In this document: positions 23,388 to 34,100 of the stretch, one piece after another | Layout: each line of letters begins with the position of its first letter | How positions within the stretch are numbered: position 1 is the first letter of the stretch | Assembly: GCA_963556695.1 (NCBI GenBank) | Contig: CAUWAG010000020.1 | Coordinates: forward strand, 3,906,001-3,970,000 | Direction of reading: 5' to 3' | DNA from: Anthostomella pinea | Lineage: Eukaryota > Ascomycota > Sordariomycetes > Xylariales > Xylariaceae | Length of the DNA: 64,000 nucleotides | Notes under the pieces: generated by a model | The model's input: only the letters and a program-made list of their open reading frames with translations | Told to the model about the DNA's origin: nothing | Databases searched by the model: none | Program-made: the position numbers and the translations under genes

Positions 23388-24182
23388 GGTCGGGACTTGG
23401 TGGTCTCACAGGAGGAGCAGCGGGGTGGCGGGATCGCGGGCGTGCTGTCTTTGAGCTGAATATATGTGTTACCTTAAGCGTGCTTGTCTGTCACTGGACG
23501 TAGACTTAGATCAGAGCTTTGTTGATTGGTGGGTGGGTATTGAATGGCGCTTTGACGAGTCTGGAATGTATTGCTTGAAACGGGGTGGGTTTGGGGTTGG
23601 TAGCAAGCAGTGTCTGTCTTCATTGCTGTGTATACCTACTGGCGCTGGAATATTACCTTGATCTGTACTGCTTAACCTACGGCGGCACCTTGTAGAGTGA
23701 GGTTTAAGTGACTGCGGAAGGCTTCTATTGATTTCTCAGCCCTGTTGAGGACAGCTAAGGTTAGAACAATGCCGGAACCAGCTGATGTGTGCTGTCCGTA
23801 TGTCTGTATGTAAGCGGCTCGACTGACGGTGGCGATTACTAACTACATGACCTAAAGGAGGCACGACGGCCGCTCACTTGATGATTGAATACGAGATATT
23901 TGGATGGTTTGCTCTGTGACCCCGGTCTGCCGGGCACCCTGTGGCACACTCTGCAAAAGCACCAGTGACTGAGCACTGAGTACCTAGTGCCATGCTCATT
24001 GCTTAGAAGAGTTGCCGAGTGCAGATACGAGATGTCTGTCCTTAATAAGCTGAACACGAGAGGGGCCTGGTGAGCTGAGGGGTTCGTTCGGGGATTGGAT
24101 GTGCATGGCAAGTGAATTGGGTAGCGATCTACTAACTAGCGATCTAAGCTACCATGTAAGCGGTTTATTCCAAGACCATCGT
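23388..24182. other. Intergenic region VPS15 / secreted-protein gene
   Basis: About 0.8 kb of non-coding DNA. No gene-like frame, RNA gene or repeat was recognised. Confidence 0.6.
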
Positions 24183-24224
24183 CATCTCACAGATAAGCTT
24201 GTGAGATGCTGAGGTATATAAAAG
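24183..24224 (+). promoter_or_regulatory. Dyad site and TATA box of the small secreted-protein gene
   Basis: A perfect 9-bp inverted repeat, CATCTCACA and TGTGAGATG (24183-24191 and 24200-24208), surrounds an 8-nt centre containing GATA. A TATATAAAAG box follows 7 bp later (24215-24224), about 95 bp before the ATG. The spacing suggests a core promoter with an adjacent binding site for a dimeric regulator. Confidence 0.55.
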
Positions 24225-24319
24225 GAAGTGACGTGCCCGTCTCCAATAACCAGAACATCTAACTTGCCCATCAGATATCGATATCAGCAGCAACAGCACA
24301 ACAACATTGACCTTTCAAC

Positions 24320-24996
24320 ATGTATTTCTCCGCAGCTGTATTGGCCTTCGCCACGTCGGCATTCGCCCAGAACCAGACCGGCCCTTTCGCTCTGCACATC
24401 ACCGGCAAGACGGACAAGACGATTGACGGTATGTTTTTTTAACTGACAACCCTCTCATGACATTACCCACTGATACCCGCCTCGTAGGCTACGGCGCCTC
24501 CTGCCACTCCGGCGCCGCCATCGAGACCCTCTGCTACAGCGCCGGCGCCGCAAGCGCGTCAGCCAACCAATACTACTACAACTACTCGTCCTACAGCCCA
24601 GACACAGGCGCCGTCTCCCAGCCGGGCCTCATCACCTGGAACCTGCCGTTCACCAGCGGTGCAAACGGGTCCAGCGTCAGCTACGAGAGCCAGGCCCTCG
24701 AGCTGCAGGTCAACCTGGTCAGCAACGTGCTCCCGGCCATGTTCGGCTTCGGCGACCCGACGTACTTCTCCTTCCACCCGGACAACGGCACGTTCTACGT
24801 CGGCAGCGCGGTCGACGACTCTAGTTTTAATGAGACCGTCCCCGTGGAGCCGTACGTCGGTCCTATTGATAATTTCTACCTGTGCTACCAGTACTTCGAG
24901 GGGTACTATTATCGTTCTGTCGGCTGGGCCCTTACTACCCCGCCCCACAACCCGTCGTGCGAGCCTGTTAACGTGGCTATGGAGGTGGTCGCCTAA
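24320..24996 (+). CDS. Small secreted protein, function unknown
   Basis: Two exons (24320-24428, 24488-24996) give 205 residues. The 59-nt intron joins TID to GYGASCHSG in frame. A signal peptide is clear (MYFSAAVLAFATSAFA, cleavage before QNQTG). The mature part begins with FALHITGKTDKTIDGYGASC, has few cysteines (probably two disulfides), several N-glycosylation sequons (NQT, NYS, NGS, NGT, NET) and is rich in Tyr, Ser and Gly. No catalytic motif is seen. It resembles the widespread short secreted proteins of Sordariomycetes that start FALH/FNLH..., which have no established function. The strong TATA promoter and dyad just upstream suggest tight regulation. Confidence 0.85.
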
Positions 24997-25607
24997 TTAG
25001 TGATAAGCTGAGGCTGCTTCCAGTTGCCAGAGGACAGAGAATAGCTCGAGTAATGGATTCGACGTGGGGGGTTGCATGAGTACCTTACCTGATGAATCGG
25101 CATGGACCTAGGGGACGGACATATGGGTGGCCTTGATCTCTGACCTGCCAGAAATCCTGAATATAATGAAGTAATTAATACCTCCAGTAATCAAACTCCC
25201 ATGAGCGCTATAGATACATATTTTTTGTTCTATCTTGTGCTCGTACATGTTTCGTAGCAATCTGAATGGTTCGAGTTAGAGACAGCTTGGTTGCTGTTGG
25301 TAATATATAGCTGAAGGTTGCTGTATCGTACACCGTTCATCAAGGTGGTGAACATCTATAATGGGAAGGAATTGCATTTGGGGTAATCACCGTGGAACGA
25401 GCATAGAAAGTGGCATATCAAACAGAGGTTGCTTATTATTCCAGGCTACTTATACCAAATATTGCAAGAAGGAAACTCGGCGCGTGGACAAAGTGTCTTT
25501 TAAGCGTTCAAAGTACTATGATTAATATGTACTTGAAGATATAAACTAATATACTGCGAGCTATTATGGATCATTCCAGCATAGGTATGGGTATCTACCG
25601 GCGAATC
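24997..25607. other. Convergent intergenic region
   Basis: Shared 3' space of the secreted-protein gene and PRP22. AT-leaning sequence with no further feature recognised. Confidence 0.6.
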
Positions 25608-28600
25608 CTAGCCCCAAGTGCCACCACCTCCACCACCCCTTCCGCCCTTCCGCTGAGCACTGAGTCTCCAGTCGTCTTCTGCGGCGTACTTGTTATACAG
25701 GGGCTGAATCCGTTCAGCCTGCTTCCTCTTGCTGAGCTTATCGGTGGGAGCAACCTTGAAGAAGGTCGGCGCTGCCGAGACAAGCCATTTTGGCTCGATG
25801 GCTGTCGTGCAGTGCATGTATTCCTTGGATGTCATGACCAAGGTGTGGTAAATCACCCACTCGGCTTGCTTGCCGAACAGCGCGGAGCTTGGGTGCAGAT
25901 ACACTGGGGTGCCTTCAACAAGTGTCTTGAAGCCTTCTTGGGGGTCCTTTCTGGCCGAGTTGCGGAAAAAGCCGGAGCATAGGGCTTGTCTGACCTTTTG
26001 GGTGTCACGCCCACAGGACATGATAGCATGACGATATCGCTTCATGATTGTCGTCAGCTGATCGCGGACATCTTTCGCTCGCTTCATGGAGCGGGCCTGG
26101 ATGAAGTTCTCGAAGCACCAAGGAGCGGAAAAGCCACTTTGCTTCCAGGCATTGTACACGTTGAGAAGTGTAAGATGATCCCCGTGTGGATCATGGAACT
26201 TGGCCTTTTTCTGATCGGCCTGTGTTTGCTTTTCCTTTGGACGGTAGAAGACATTGGGAAGATTGAGCATTGCAACGATGCTTAGGATTTCGTCCGAACA
26301 GCCAATTTCAACAGATCCTATGAGAACTTTGGCTAGAGCAGGCTCCATGGGAAAGTCGGCCATCTTGCGGCCTAGCCGTGTGAGCAAACCCTCCGAATCC
26401 AGCGCGGACAGAGCGTAGAGAGTTTCTAGCGCTTCGAGCATGGTGTTGGTAGGAGGAGGGTCCATGAAGTCGAAGTGGAGAAGATCATTGATGCCCATCG
26501 CCTTCAACATGAGGATAGTATGAGCCAGATTTTGGCGCTGTAGCTCTGGCGGCGTAGTTGGTAGCATTTCCGACTGATAGGCTGCTTCTGTGTAGAGCCT
26601 GAAGCATTTTCCAGGACCAGTTCGACCAGCACGGCCGGCACGCTGATTAGCCTGAGCTTGCGATATTGGAACCACTACCAACGAGTCCATTCCAAGCTTG
26701 GGATCGTAACTGTTCTGCTTGACGAAGCCCGGGTCGACCACGTAGTAAATTCCATCGATCGTAATCGATGTCTCGGCAATGTTGGTGGCTATGACAACCT
26801 TCCTGCTGCCCGGTGGTGCGGGATCGAACACGCGGGATTGCACCTCGTTCGGGAGGGCAGAGTAGATTGGGCATATGACTAGCTCAGGAACATTTGGCCC
26901 CAGAGCTTTCATGCGTTCGTATAGGATGCTGGCTGCGGTATCAATCTCTTCCTGACCAGTCAGGAATAATAGTACGTCACCACTAGGTTCTGTCAGGTGA
27001 ATTTGCATGACCGTGACCAAGGCAGCATCAAGGTAGTCGGATTCAGGTTCTCGGGAATAGAGAATCTCGACGGGGAACGTTCTACCCGGTATCGTGAAGA
27101 TGGGACATTCGTGGAAATAGGCGGAAAACTTGTCAGCGTCGAGGGTAGCGGATGTGACGATGACTTTGAGGTCAGGCCGACGTTTTAGGGTCTTCTTGAG
27201 AAGTGCGAACAAGACGTCGGTCGAGATGGTACGCTCGTGGGCCTCATCCAGCATGATGACAGAGTACCTCTTCACATCCGGGTCCACCAGGGTTTCACGC
27301 TCCAGCATACCGTCCGTCATGTACTTGATCCTCGTGGCCGGGCTCGTCTTGTCTTCGAATCGAATGGTGTAACCGACTTCTTGGCCAAGTTCACAACCGA
27401 CCTCTTCAGCAACGCGCTTGGCTACGGACATAGCTGCCACTCGTCGTGGCTGCGTGCATCCTATGATGCCATCGTTGGCAAAACCAGCTTCAGCCAGATA
27501 CTGTGTGAGTTGCGTAGTCTTGCCAGAGCCTGTCTCGCCAACCACAATCAAGATCTGGTTCTCCCTCACAGCGTCGATGAGCCGATCTCTGAAGGCATAT
27601 ACAGGCAGGCTTTCTCTTTGTTGCTTGATAGACATGGTCGTACGTTTCCCGAAGGATTGGTCTTTGGATACGATGGCGCGTTTCCATTCGGGCACGGCTT
27701 CTGCCGATGCTGCGTTTGCTTTCGTGTTTCGTAGGTCGCTGGCGAACTTCCTACTGTCGGGGTTCGCCATTGGATCTTGCCACTGTGCTGACAGATCAAC
27801 CTTGGACTCTTCCTCGGCCGCCTCGGCCTCCTGCTGGCGCAGCTCTCTTCGCTCTTTGATCAGCGTGGTCCCAGACATGGCTGAGCGGTTGAGAGATCCA
27901 TCCGGAGCTTTCACTACCCGGATTGGGGACAGCTCCAAAGACTGCTTAGTTTGCCCTGCAAGAAATGGTGGCTCCTCTTCGCGAACCTCGATGTCGACTT
28001 CTTCCTCGAGCTCCATGTCCCCTTCGCCCTTGAGGGTGGCGTTGTAGTCTTCCTCGAGCTCAGGATAGTCTGAAGCTTTCGCGACACCCGAAGCAATGAG
28101 CTGTCGAATTTCCCAGCGTTCTGGTGAAGTCATCCGCTTCTTATGCCGTCTCGGGGGACCAGTATATTCTGAAAGAGCGGCCAAATTGTCGTCTGGCCTT
28201 CCGCCGAAGCCGTTTCTGCCGCCCAGGCTTATCATATTTGCACCTGAGCCACCTAGGCTCTCCATATTTGCACCCGACCCTATACGTGCTTGCGGCGCCA
28301 GATCCGCGCCAGTCTCTTGATCCACGTCCTTCATGGAGAGTCCGATTCGAGTGCCCTCGATTTTGGTGACTTTGATCTTGACCTGCTGGCCCTGCGAAAG
28401 AAGATCCGAGGGATGGTTGACCCTCTGCCCTTGAACCAGGTTGGATATATGCACCATGCCATCGACTTTGCCCCGTACCCCGTGTAGGTTGACGAAGGCG
28501 CCAAAGTCTTTGATACCAGTCACATGGCCATCATACACCTTGTATAGTACAGGAGCATCGTCAATCTCTGCCTCCGGGGCACGACGTAGCGTGTCGTTGT

Positions 28601-29168
28601 CCTCGGTGTCGTATTTACGCTCTCGTCTGCTCCTTCGCTCCTTTCGGCCTCTGTGGTATTCGTCGTCGTCTCGAGACCGCCGCCTCTCCTTTCTCGCATG
28701 CCTAGAATCCATATACTCGTCGTGCGGGCTTCGAGAACGCTTTCTCAACGATCGGTCGGGTCTCGCAGCGTGTGATTTGGGCTCCAGTTCTTCCAGGAGG
28801 GACAAGGAGTCTTCGATGGTGCTGTCTGGGATGACCATGCCAGGGAACAGCGTCTCCTTCTGCTGCAGCGATCGTGCTGCTGGCTGTGCGTCGTGGGTGT
28901 GATCCTCTTTCGTCGCGCCCTTGAATTTGGGATGCATGGTTTGGACCAGGCGGTCCACACTCTCGAGAAGACTGTCTGGCCAGAGTGCGGCACTCATGCC
29001 GGTCATGGTGGCCTTAAATTCGGCTAGGTTGGGGCATTCTGTTCGTTTTGCGATCAGGAACTCGGCCAGGTCCTTGTTCTCGACGTCCAGATGGTTTTGC
29101 AGCTCGCTCACGACTTTGGAGACAAGCGATAGAAACTCCAAGTCCTCCAGACCCTCGAGGCCGTCCAT
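25608..29168 (-). CDS. PRP22: Prp22/DHX8: DEAH-box ATP-dependent RNA helicase of the spliceosome
   Basis: A single exon of 1186 residues. The start at 29166-29168 (MDGLEGLEDLEF) was chosen because the 23 codons upstream are low-complexity Thr/Arg. Order: an N-terminal helical region, an RS-like Arg/Ser-rich stretch, an S1 RNA-binding domain (about residues 209-279, VTGIKDFGAFVNLHG), then the helicase core with GETGSGKTTQ (about residue 544), DEAH within MLDEAHERT (about 643), SAT, and QRAGRAGRTGPG (about 843). HA2 and OB-fold domains follow, and a glycine-rich tail (GGGGGG) ends the protein. S1 plus DEAH is diagnostic for Prp22 against Prp2, Prp16 and Prp43. It releases spliced mRNA from the spliceosome after exon ligation and proofreads 3' splice sites, in the nucleus. 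It is divergent from the SNA-type gene. Confidence 0.95.
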   Translation of the reverse strand: MDGLEGLEDLEFLSLVSKVVSELQNHLDVENKDLAEFLIAKRTECPNLAEFKATMTGMSAALWPDSLLESVDRLVQTMHPKFKGATKEDHTHDAQPAARSLQQKETLFPGMVIPDSTIEDSLSLLEELEPKSHAARPDRSLRKRSRSPHDEYMDSRHARKERRRSRDDDEYHRGRKERRSRRERKYDTEDNDTLRRAPEAEIDDAPVLYKVYDGHVTGIKDFGAFVNLHGVRGKVDGMVHISNLVQGQRVNHPSDLLSQGQQVKIKVTKIEGTRIGLSMKDVDQETGADLAPQARIGSGANMESLGGSGANMISLGGRNGFGGRPDDNLAALSEYTGPPRRHKKRMTSPERWEIRQLIASGVAKASDYPELEEDYNATLKGEGDMELEEEVDIEVREEEPPFLAGQTKQSLELSPIRVVKAPDGSLNRSAMSGTTLIKERRELRQQEAEAAEEESKVDLSAQWQDPMANPDSRKFASDLRNTKANAASAEAVPEWKRAIVSKDQSFGKRTTMSIKQQRESLPVYAFRDRLIDAVRENQILIVVGETGSGKTTQLTQYLAEAGFANDGIIGCTQPRRVAAMSVAKRVAEEVGCELGQEVGYTIRFEDKTSPATRIKYMTDGMLERETLVDPDVKRYSVIMLDEAHERTISTDVLFALLKKTLKRRPDLKVIVTSATLDADKFSAYFHECPIFTIPGRTFPVEILYSREPESDYLDAALVTVMQIHLTEPSGDVLLFLTGQEEIDTAASILYERMKALGPNVPELVICPIYSALPNEVQSRVFDPAPPGSRKVVIATNIAETSITIDGIYYVVDPGFVKQNSYDPKLGMDSLVVVPISQAQANQRAGRAGRTGPGKCFRLYTEAAYQSEMLPTTPPELQRQNLAHTILMLKAMGINDLLHFDFMDPPPTNTMLEALETLYALSALDSEGLLTRLGRKMADFPMEPALAKVLIGSVEIGCSDEILSIVAMLNLPNVFYRPKEKQTQADQKKAKFHDPHGDHLTLLNVYNAWKQSGFSAPWCFENFIQARSMKRAKDVRDQLTTIMKRYRHAIMSCGRDTQKVRQALCSGFFRNSARKDPQEGFKTLVEGTPVYLHPSSALFGKQAEWVIYHTLVMTSKEYMHCTTAIEPKWLVSAAPTFFKVAPTDKLSKRKQAERIQPLYNKYAAEDDWRLSAQRKGGRGGGGGGTWG

Positions 29169-29777
29169 GGTGGTGGGTGCTGTGGGGCGTGTGGTGCGTG
29201 TGATGCGCGAGGCAGGATCCGCTGATTGACGATGCAAATGCTGAAGTGCTCAAAGTAAACAAACCGTCCCAGCAGCCGGCATAAGTGTTTCTTCTCGCCA
29301 AAATGGGTGTAATCACCTTATTCCATTATTCTCGAGGGCCTACGCGGATCGGCGAAGATTGTTAAGGTGAGTAGTCCGTCGCAAACATTTGAAGTCTAGA
29401 TAACGACCCGCTTTTCTGAGGTGGGAGCGTTGCTTATCTCCGATTCCGATAGCAGCAGCAAGGCCCCCACCTGGTGAGCAGCTGCCTGACAATGACAGTG
29501 CCTGTGAGTGTTTGCGGCTGAGCCCGGGCCCTGTACCTGGACGTCGGCTGAGTCTAGGTGGAGAGCGCTAAAACCCCACCTGAATTCGCCTCCCGCTACT
29601 GACATGCCCTCCAGCTCAGCCCCATGGAGTGATGAGTCCTCCCATCCGTCCATCCTCTCTGAACCTATCTCGCCCCAACCTCAACCGTCAACCACCATCG
29701 CTAAGATTCCGTATATACCTACAACACTGCGTTCCTTCCAGAAACAGGCCGAGTCCGGACGAATACTATCAGTCAAC
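29169..29777. promoter_or_regulatory. Divergent promoter region PRP22 / Pmp3-Sna gene
   Basis: About 0.6 kb between two outward-facing starts, so it must hold both promoters. No clear TATA box was found, and small frames here are not gene-like. Confidence 0.5.
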
Positions 29778-30482
29778 ATGTGCGGTGCTGACTGCTTCCT
29801 GGGCTTCCTAGCCATCCTCTTCCCGCCTCTACCCGGTACGTCATGCTCCATCCATGCATTCGCATCTCCAGTCAAAGCGCCCTGCATTCGCCGTTGGCCA
29901 TTCGTCTGCCTAGCGGCGTCGAGGTGACGGGACGCGCTTCAAGTTGAATCGCGAAATGGACTACACTTGACTACATAATAATGCGAGTTAGAAGCTGACA
30001 TCCAAACAGTCTGGGTCAAGTGCGGCATCTGCTCCGCCGACTCCATCATCAACCTCCTGCTCTGTCTCCTGGGCTACGTAAGTCCACCCCCAACAAACAC
30101 CTACCGTACCCTTCGCATTCCCCCAGCTAACAACCGCACCCAGATCCCCGGACTCCTGCACGCCTGGTACATAATCGCCAAGTTCCCGGACACCCTCGAC
30201 TACGAGCGAGTACCGCAGCAGGACGGCGAAGGCGGCCGCGTAACCTATGTCTTCGTCAACCAGCAGCCCGGCTCCGGACAGCAGCAGCAGCAGGGCCGCA
30301 AACAGCACAAGCCGAACCAGCCCCACGGCGGCATGAACTACGGCACCGCCAGCGACAACAACAATGCAGAATCGTCGTCAACGGCACCTCACAAGGATGG
30401 CGAAGGCAGCGGACAGGCGCCGGCGCCGCCGACGTACGCCGAGGCCGTCAAGGGCGACCACAAGGTCCAAACTCAGGACTAG
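29778..30482 (+). CDS. Pmp3-family membrane proteolipid with Sna3/Sna4-type PPxY tail
   Basis: Three exons (29778-29835, 30010-30077, 30144-30482) give 154 residues. Intron 1 is 174 nt and intron 2 is 66 nt. The frame passes cleanly through FPPLP-VWVKCGIC and LLGY-IPGLLHAW. The first 55 residues are the two-helix Pmp3/RCI2 fold (CFLGFLAILFPPLPVW and the NLLLCLLGYIPGLLHAWYI helix). Pmp3 itself stops there; this protein adds about 100 hydrophilic residues rich in Gln, Gly and His, ending in APPTYAEAV. That PPxY motif is the kind that binds WW domains of Rsp5/Nedd4 ubiquitin ligases in yeast Sna3 and Sna4. A role in multivesicular-body or vacuolar sorting is therefore more likely than simple cation tolerance, by analogy. 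Confidence 0.9.
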
Positions 30483-31170
30483 GAACCCTAGTCCGTCGCG
30501 GCTGGCGGCTCAGCTGCTCGAAGGTGGTTGCCACTAATGGGTTCGACGTGACTGCAGTATATTTGTGATAGCGTGCTTTCGGTTGCGGCAGACGTATCCC
30601 GGCCTGGCATTCGACCACTACTGTTCGCTATCTGAGCATGGTGACACATGTATCAACAATTGGGGGAAGCGTTCATCATGAAACGGTTAGCCTATTGGCC
30701 GAGAGGCTCATCAGCAGTGTCAACATGACTGGAGTTATGTGGCTATTTTCGTTATATAATTGCCTCTGCGGTCACTTGGGAGCGTAATCTTTTTGCAGTA
30801 AATCATGTTAATAACTCATTTAGAGCAATGGGCTTGATGTATATTGATATAGAGGTCGGCCGTGGATCTAGTTATAGGAAGCGGTCCGCACATCTCCTTG
30901 CTGGACGTATTGAAGTAACCTACCAGCAATCACTCAGGTTAGTCATGTCATGTGCCTTATCAACATGATATATCATGTCATTCCGCGCAAAATCAGTTCA
31001 CGTGGAGTCATTGAGCATTCATCCCTATAAATAGGGGCTTCAATAGGGGCTTCAATAAGGGATACACCACATGCGCTTTCGATCTAAGGCGCCATCTACC
31101 GCTCCCAAACACAGCACAATACAACCCTCAACCCTCACCCCCCACCCAGCCATTACAACCACTACAACCC
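30483..31170. other. Convergent intergenic region with short tandem repeat
   Basis: Non-coding space between the Pmp3/Sna gene and the next minus-strand gene. At 31029-31058 the word AATAGGGGCTTC is repeated in tandem about two and a half times. No gene recognised. Confidence 0.6.
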
Positions 31171-33292
31171 TTACGTCCAAACATCATCCAACCCATGATC
31201 GCGAATCCCCCCGTCCCCGTCCCCGTCCGCGAGGCTGCTCCGCTTGCGGCGGCCGTGGTAGACGCAGACGCCCGTGCCGCCCGACGGGTGGCGCTTGTTG
31301 GCCGGGCACATGGGGCTGCTGGGCAGGTGCTCGGGCATGTCGAACTGGAAGCCGCCGGGCGCCATGTCGGCGTACGCGCACATGGGCACGGGCGTCTCCC
31401 ACCACTCCTTGGCCTTGTGCTGCTGATGCGTGTTCTGCTGCTGCTGCGAGGAGTCGCGCCTCTGCGTCGAGGACGACCGCCGCGAAGAGCGGTTCGTCGT
31501 GCTGTTGGTGTTGTCGTGGTCCTTCTTCTTGTTGTGATTGTTGTGGTTGTCGTTGTGACGGGTTCTTCTCGGCCCGGATTTCTCGTTGGAGGAGGAGGGG
31601 GAGGAAAAGGAGGAGCTGTGGGTGGTCTGTACGGGCGAGGTGGTGTGTGGACGGCGTCGTTTTTTGTTCTTGTTATTGTTACCGCTGCTCGGGCTGCCGC
31701 TGCTGCTGCCGCCGCCCCTATTCGGGCATACAGGCGCCGATACATCGAAGAAGAAGGAGCGCGGGGGTTTGGCTCCGCCCTCGCGCAGGCGTGGCGTTTC
31801 CACTTTTGTTGCTTCCTGTTTGCCCATGTCAGTCCAGGGCATCCTATACATAAGGACGTAGAGTGGGCGGCGACTTACACCACCAGGGTATTGAGCAGAC
31901 CACGTACTGGGCGTTCCCACTGCAGAGACAGAAGTCAGTCTCAAAGCCTTTTCTGCTCTGTTCAGCAGGATCACTTACTGGAGTAGCCCCCTTTATCCGA
32001 GGGCGGAGACGAGTCTGGCGTGTTGCCCCTGAGTATGTCGAGGACATTGGTCGTGGCACTGGGGTCGGAGACGACAGAGGTCTTGCGGTGCCAGGTGCTC
32101 TTGCCAAAGAGCTTCATCGACCACATCTTCTGCAGTTTCTTGCTCTCCTCTCGCAAGATAGAGGATGGCCTGCTCGCGGGTGTCTGCACATGGCCGAGCT
32201 GCTCTTGCACGCCGTTGATTGTGGCCTCCGTGTGCTCCTCGCCGTTGACTTGCGCCTTCTTGCGCTTGTGCTGTTCTTATTGTCAGCTTCCAGTCTGAGT
32301 TATCTGCATGTGCGGACCACCAGAGAGTGAAGAGTAGCTCGTACCAATCTCAATTCTGATGGGGAAAACCAATGCGGCCTTTTGACCTTCGTCTCGGTGC
32401 TGAGTGCTGGGGACAGGGGACCCATCGTTGATACGCCTGAGGCCACCGGGGTCGGCGAGTTCGCGATGGGAGTGGTAGAGCCCGAATCGTCGTTAGCTGC
32501 CGCCAAGGGCGAGGGAGTGAGCGGTTTAGTGAGCGGTGTCTTGATCTTGAAAAACGATGTTTCACTGCTGCTGCTGGTATCCTCGAACTGAATTGCCGGA
32601 GTCTGTAGTGATTGCACATGTGCCTGTTCACTCAAGTATGGGCTAGCTAGCGGTGGTTGGGACAGACGACTCGGCATGAACGAGGTTGAGCTTTCGCTGC
32701 TCGTGTCGCGGCGTGTCAGAGACGGTCTTTGTAGGAACTGAACGTGCTGTTCCTCCGTCAAGAAGGGGGTAGCTAGCGGTGGCTTTGGTATGCGATTCAA
32801 CGGGAACGATGTGCTACTTTCGCTGCTAATCTCTCGCTGCTTCAGGGATGGGCGTTGCAGAGACTGTACGTGGCTCTCTTCGGAGAGGTAGGGGCTGGCC
32901 ACGGGCATGTTTGACGATTGTTGCAATTGAAGTTCGAGCAGAGCCTTGGGTGACAGTGATCGTTCTTCTAGTAGAGCGTCTTGACCAGAGCTGTTCTTCG
33001 CCGACCGCTTCCTCCACTTGAACCCCTTCGAGAACTCCTTCGGGGGTGCCTCGGTGATCAGGCGTTCCGCCCAGTAACCGGCGGGAAACCATACCCATTC
33101 GTGGCCGTCCTTCGCAGGCCGTGGAGGGTCCACGTACGCGTTGGGGGCGGTGGGTGTGATGGGCGTGGTGGGCGCGCTTGAGAAGAGATCCCTCGTGCTC
33201 CGGCGCGCCCTGATGGCGTTTGCTAAAGCGATGTCGGCATTCGGGGCGGCGGCGATGGAGGTCGATGGAAGCCTGCTGGCGGGGCCGTCCAT
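31171..33292 (-). CDS. Uncharacterised fungal protein with three 42-residue tandem repeats
   Basis: Four exons on the minus strand (33292-32345, 32270-31979, 31919-31879, 31815-31171) give 641 residues. Introns of 74, 59 and 63 nt have GTACGA, GTAAGT and GTAAGT donors. I do not recognise a named family. The N-terminal part has a compact aromatic block (EWVWFPAGYWAERLI). Residues about 132-257 are three consecutive 42-residue repeats, each with SPYLSE- or TPFLTE-like starts, a HVQSLQ or HVQFLQ core and a serine-rich SSESSTSF-like end. The C-terminal third is disordered and rich in Ser, Asn, Gln and Lys, then ends in an ordered segment (EWWETPVPMCAYADMAPGG, then a basic tail). No signal peptide or membrane helix. 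It may be an intracellular phospho-regulated scaffold, but that is a guess from composition. Confidence 0.8.
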
Positions 33293-34100
33293 GGCGGAGA
33301 TGCTGCGAAGCCGCTATCGACCGCTGGCTCTCCTCGTAGGCGGCCAGTCTGTCCAGGATCTGGCATCATCGGGGCCTTCACCGATAGTGAAGACAGGCGC
33401 AGAGAAGCACACACGGGGGATACTGGGTGTAGATTCGGCAGACATTGGAGCTAAGTTAGGTTGTGCGTGCACGACGGAATTCTCATTGTTGAGAAGTAAC
33501 GGTGAGGTAGTAGGTGCATAGAGAATACTTCTTAGGAACTGTTGTCTTGGAGGTGTAGGTCGGTCTGATCTCGAGGGCACCCAGATCAGCTGCACTCAAT
33601 GAGGAGGAACATTCTTCACGGGGTTCTTTGGTAGGCGCGACCCTTCTTCTACCACACAAAGCACATGGCAGCTGATACCATCGTTTTCCACCATCAGGAT
33701 GCATATCCACTTGAGACATGAAACATGCCTCATGCAACCGAAGTTGAGGTGCGCATTCCCCTTGTCGACTTCCCTAAGGGAGCACAGACTGGGAACGTTC
33801 GGCCTGCTGCTGTCTTTGCACCTTCTCAGCTTCGGCAGGCTTCCAAAGCTGAGGTGTTGAGACAAGGGGGTGCAGGTAACGTAGGCGTTACCGACGCGCT
33901 GATTCTCTGGTATACTGCTCATGTAGATGGGAATTCTAGTTTCTTACTTCAGCAGTATATGCACACAGCAAGTGTGAGTGACGGCCTCTCGCTACCCGTT
34001 ACCCATTACAACGGTCTTAAATGGTATGGTACATATATAAAAGACATTTCTGAACTCCGCCCAATGCTGATGTGATGGTACATACATTTGATAAATTCGC
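33293..34100. other. Intergenic region
   Basis: About 0.8 kb upstream of the repeat-protein gene and downstream of SUV3. Overlapping small frames (for example 33725-34075) carry no recognised domain. Confidence 0.6.

Noticed and set aside
31195..31986. 263-codon antisense frame with Val/Leu-rich segments
   Set aside because: Opposite-strand shadow of the low-complexity last exon of the spliced minus-strand gene, which has consistent introns.
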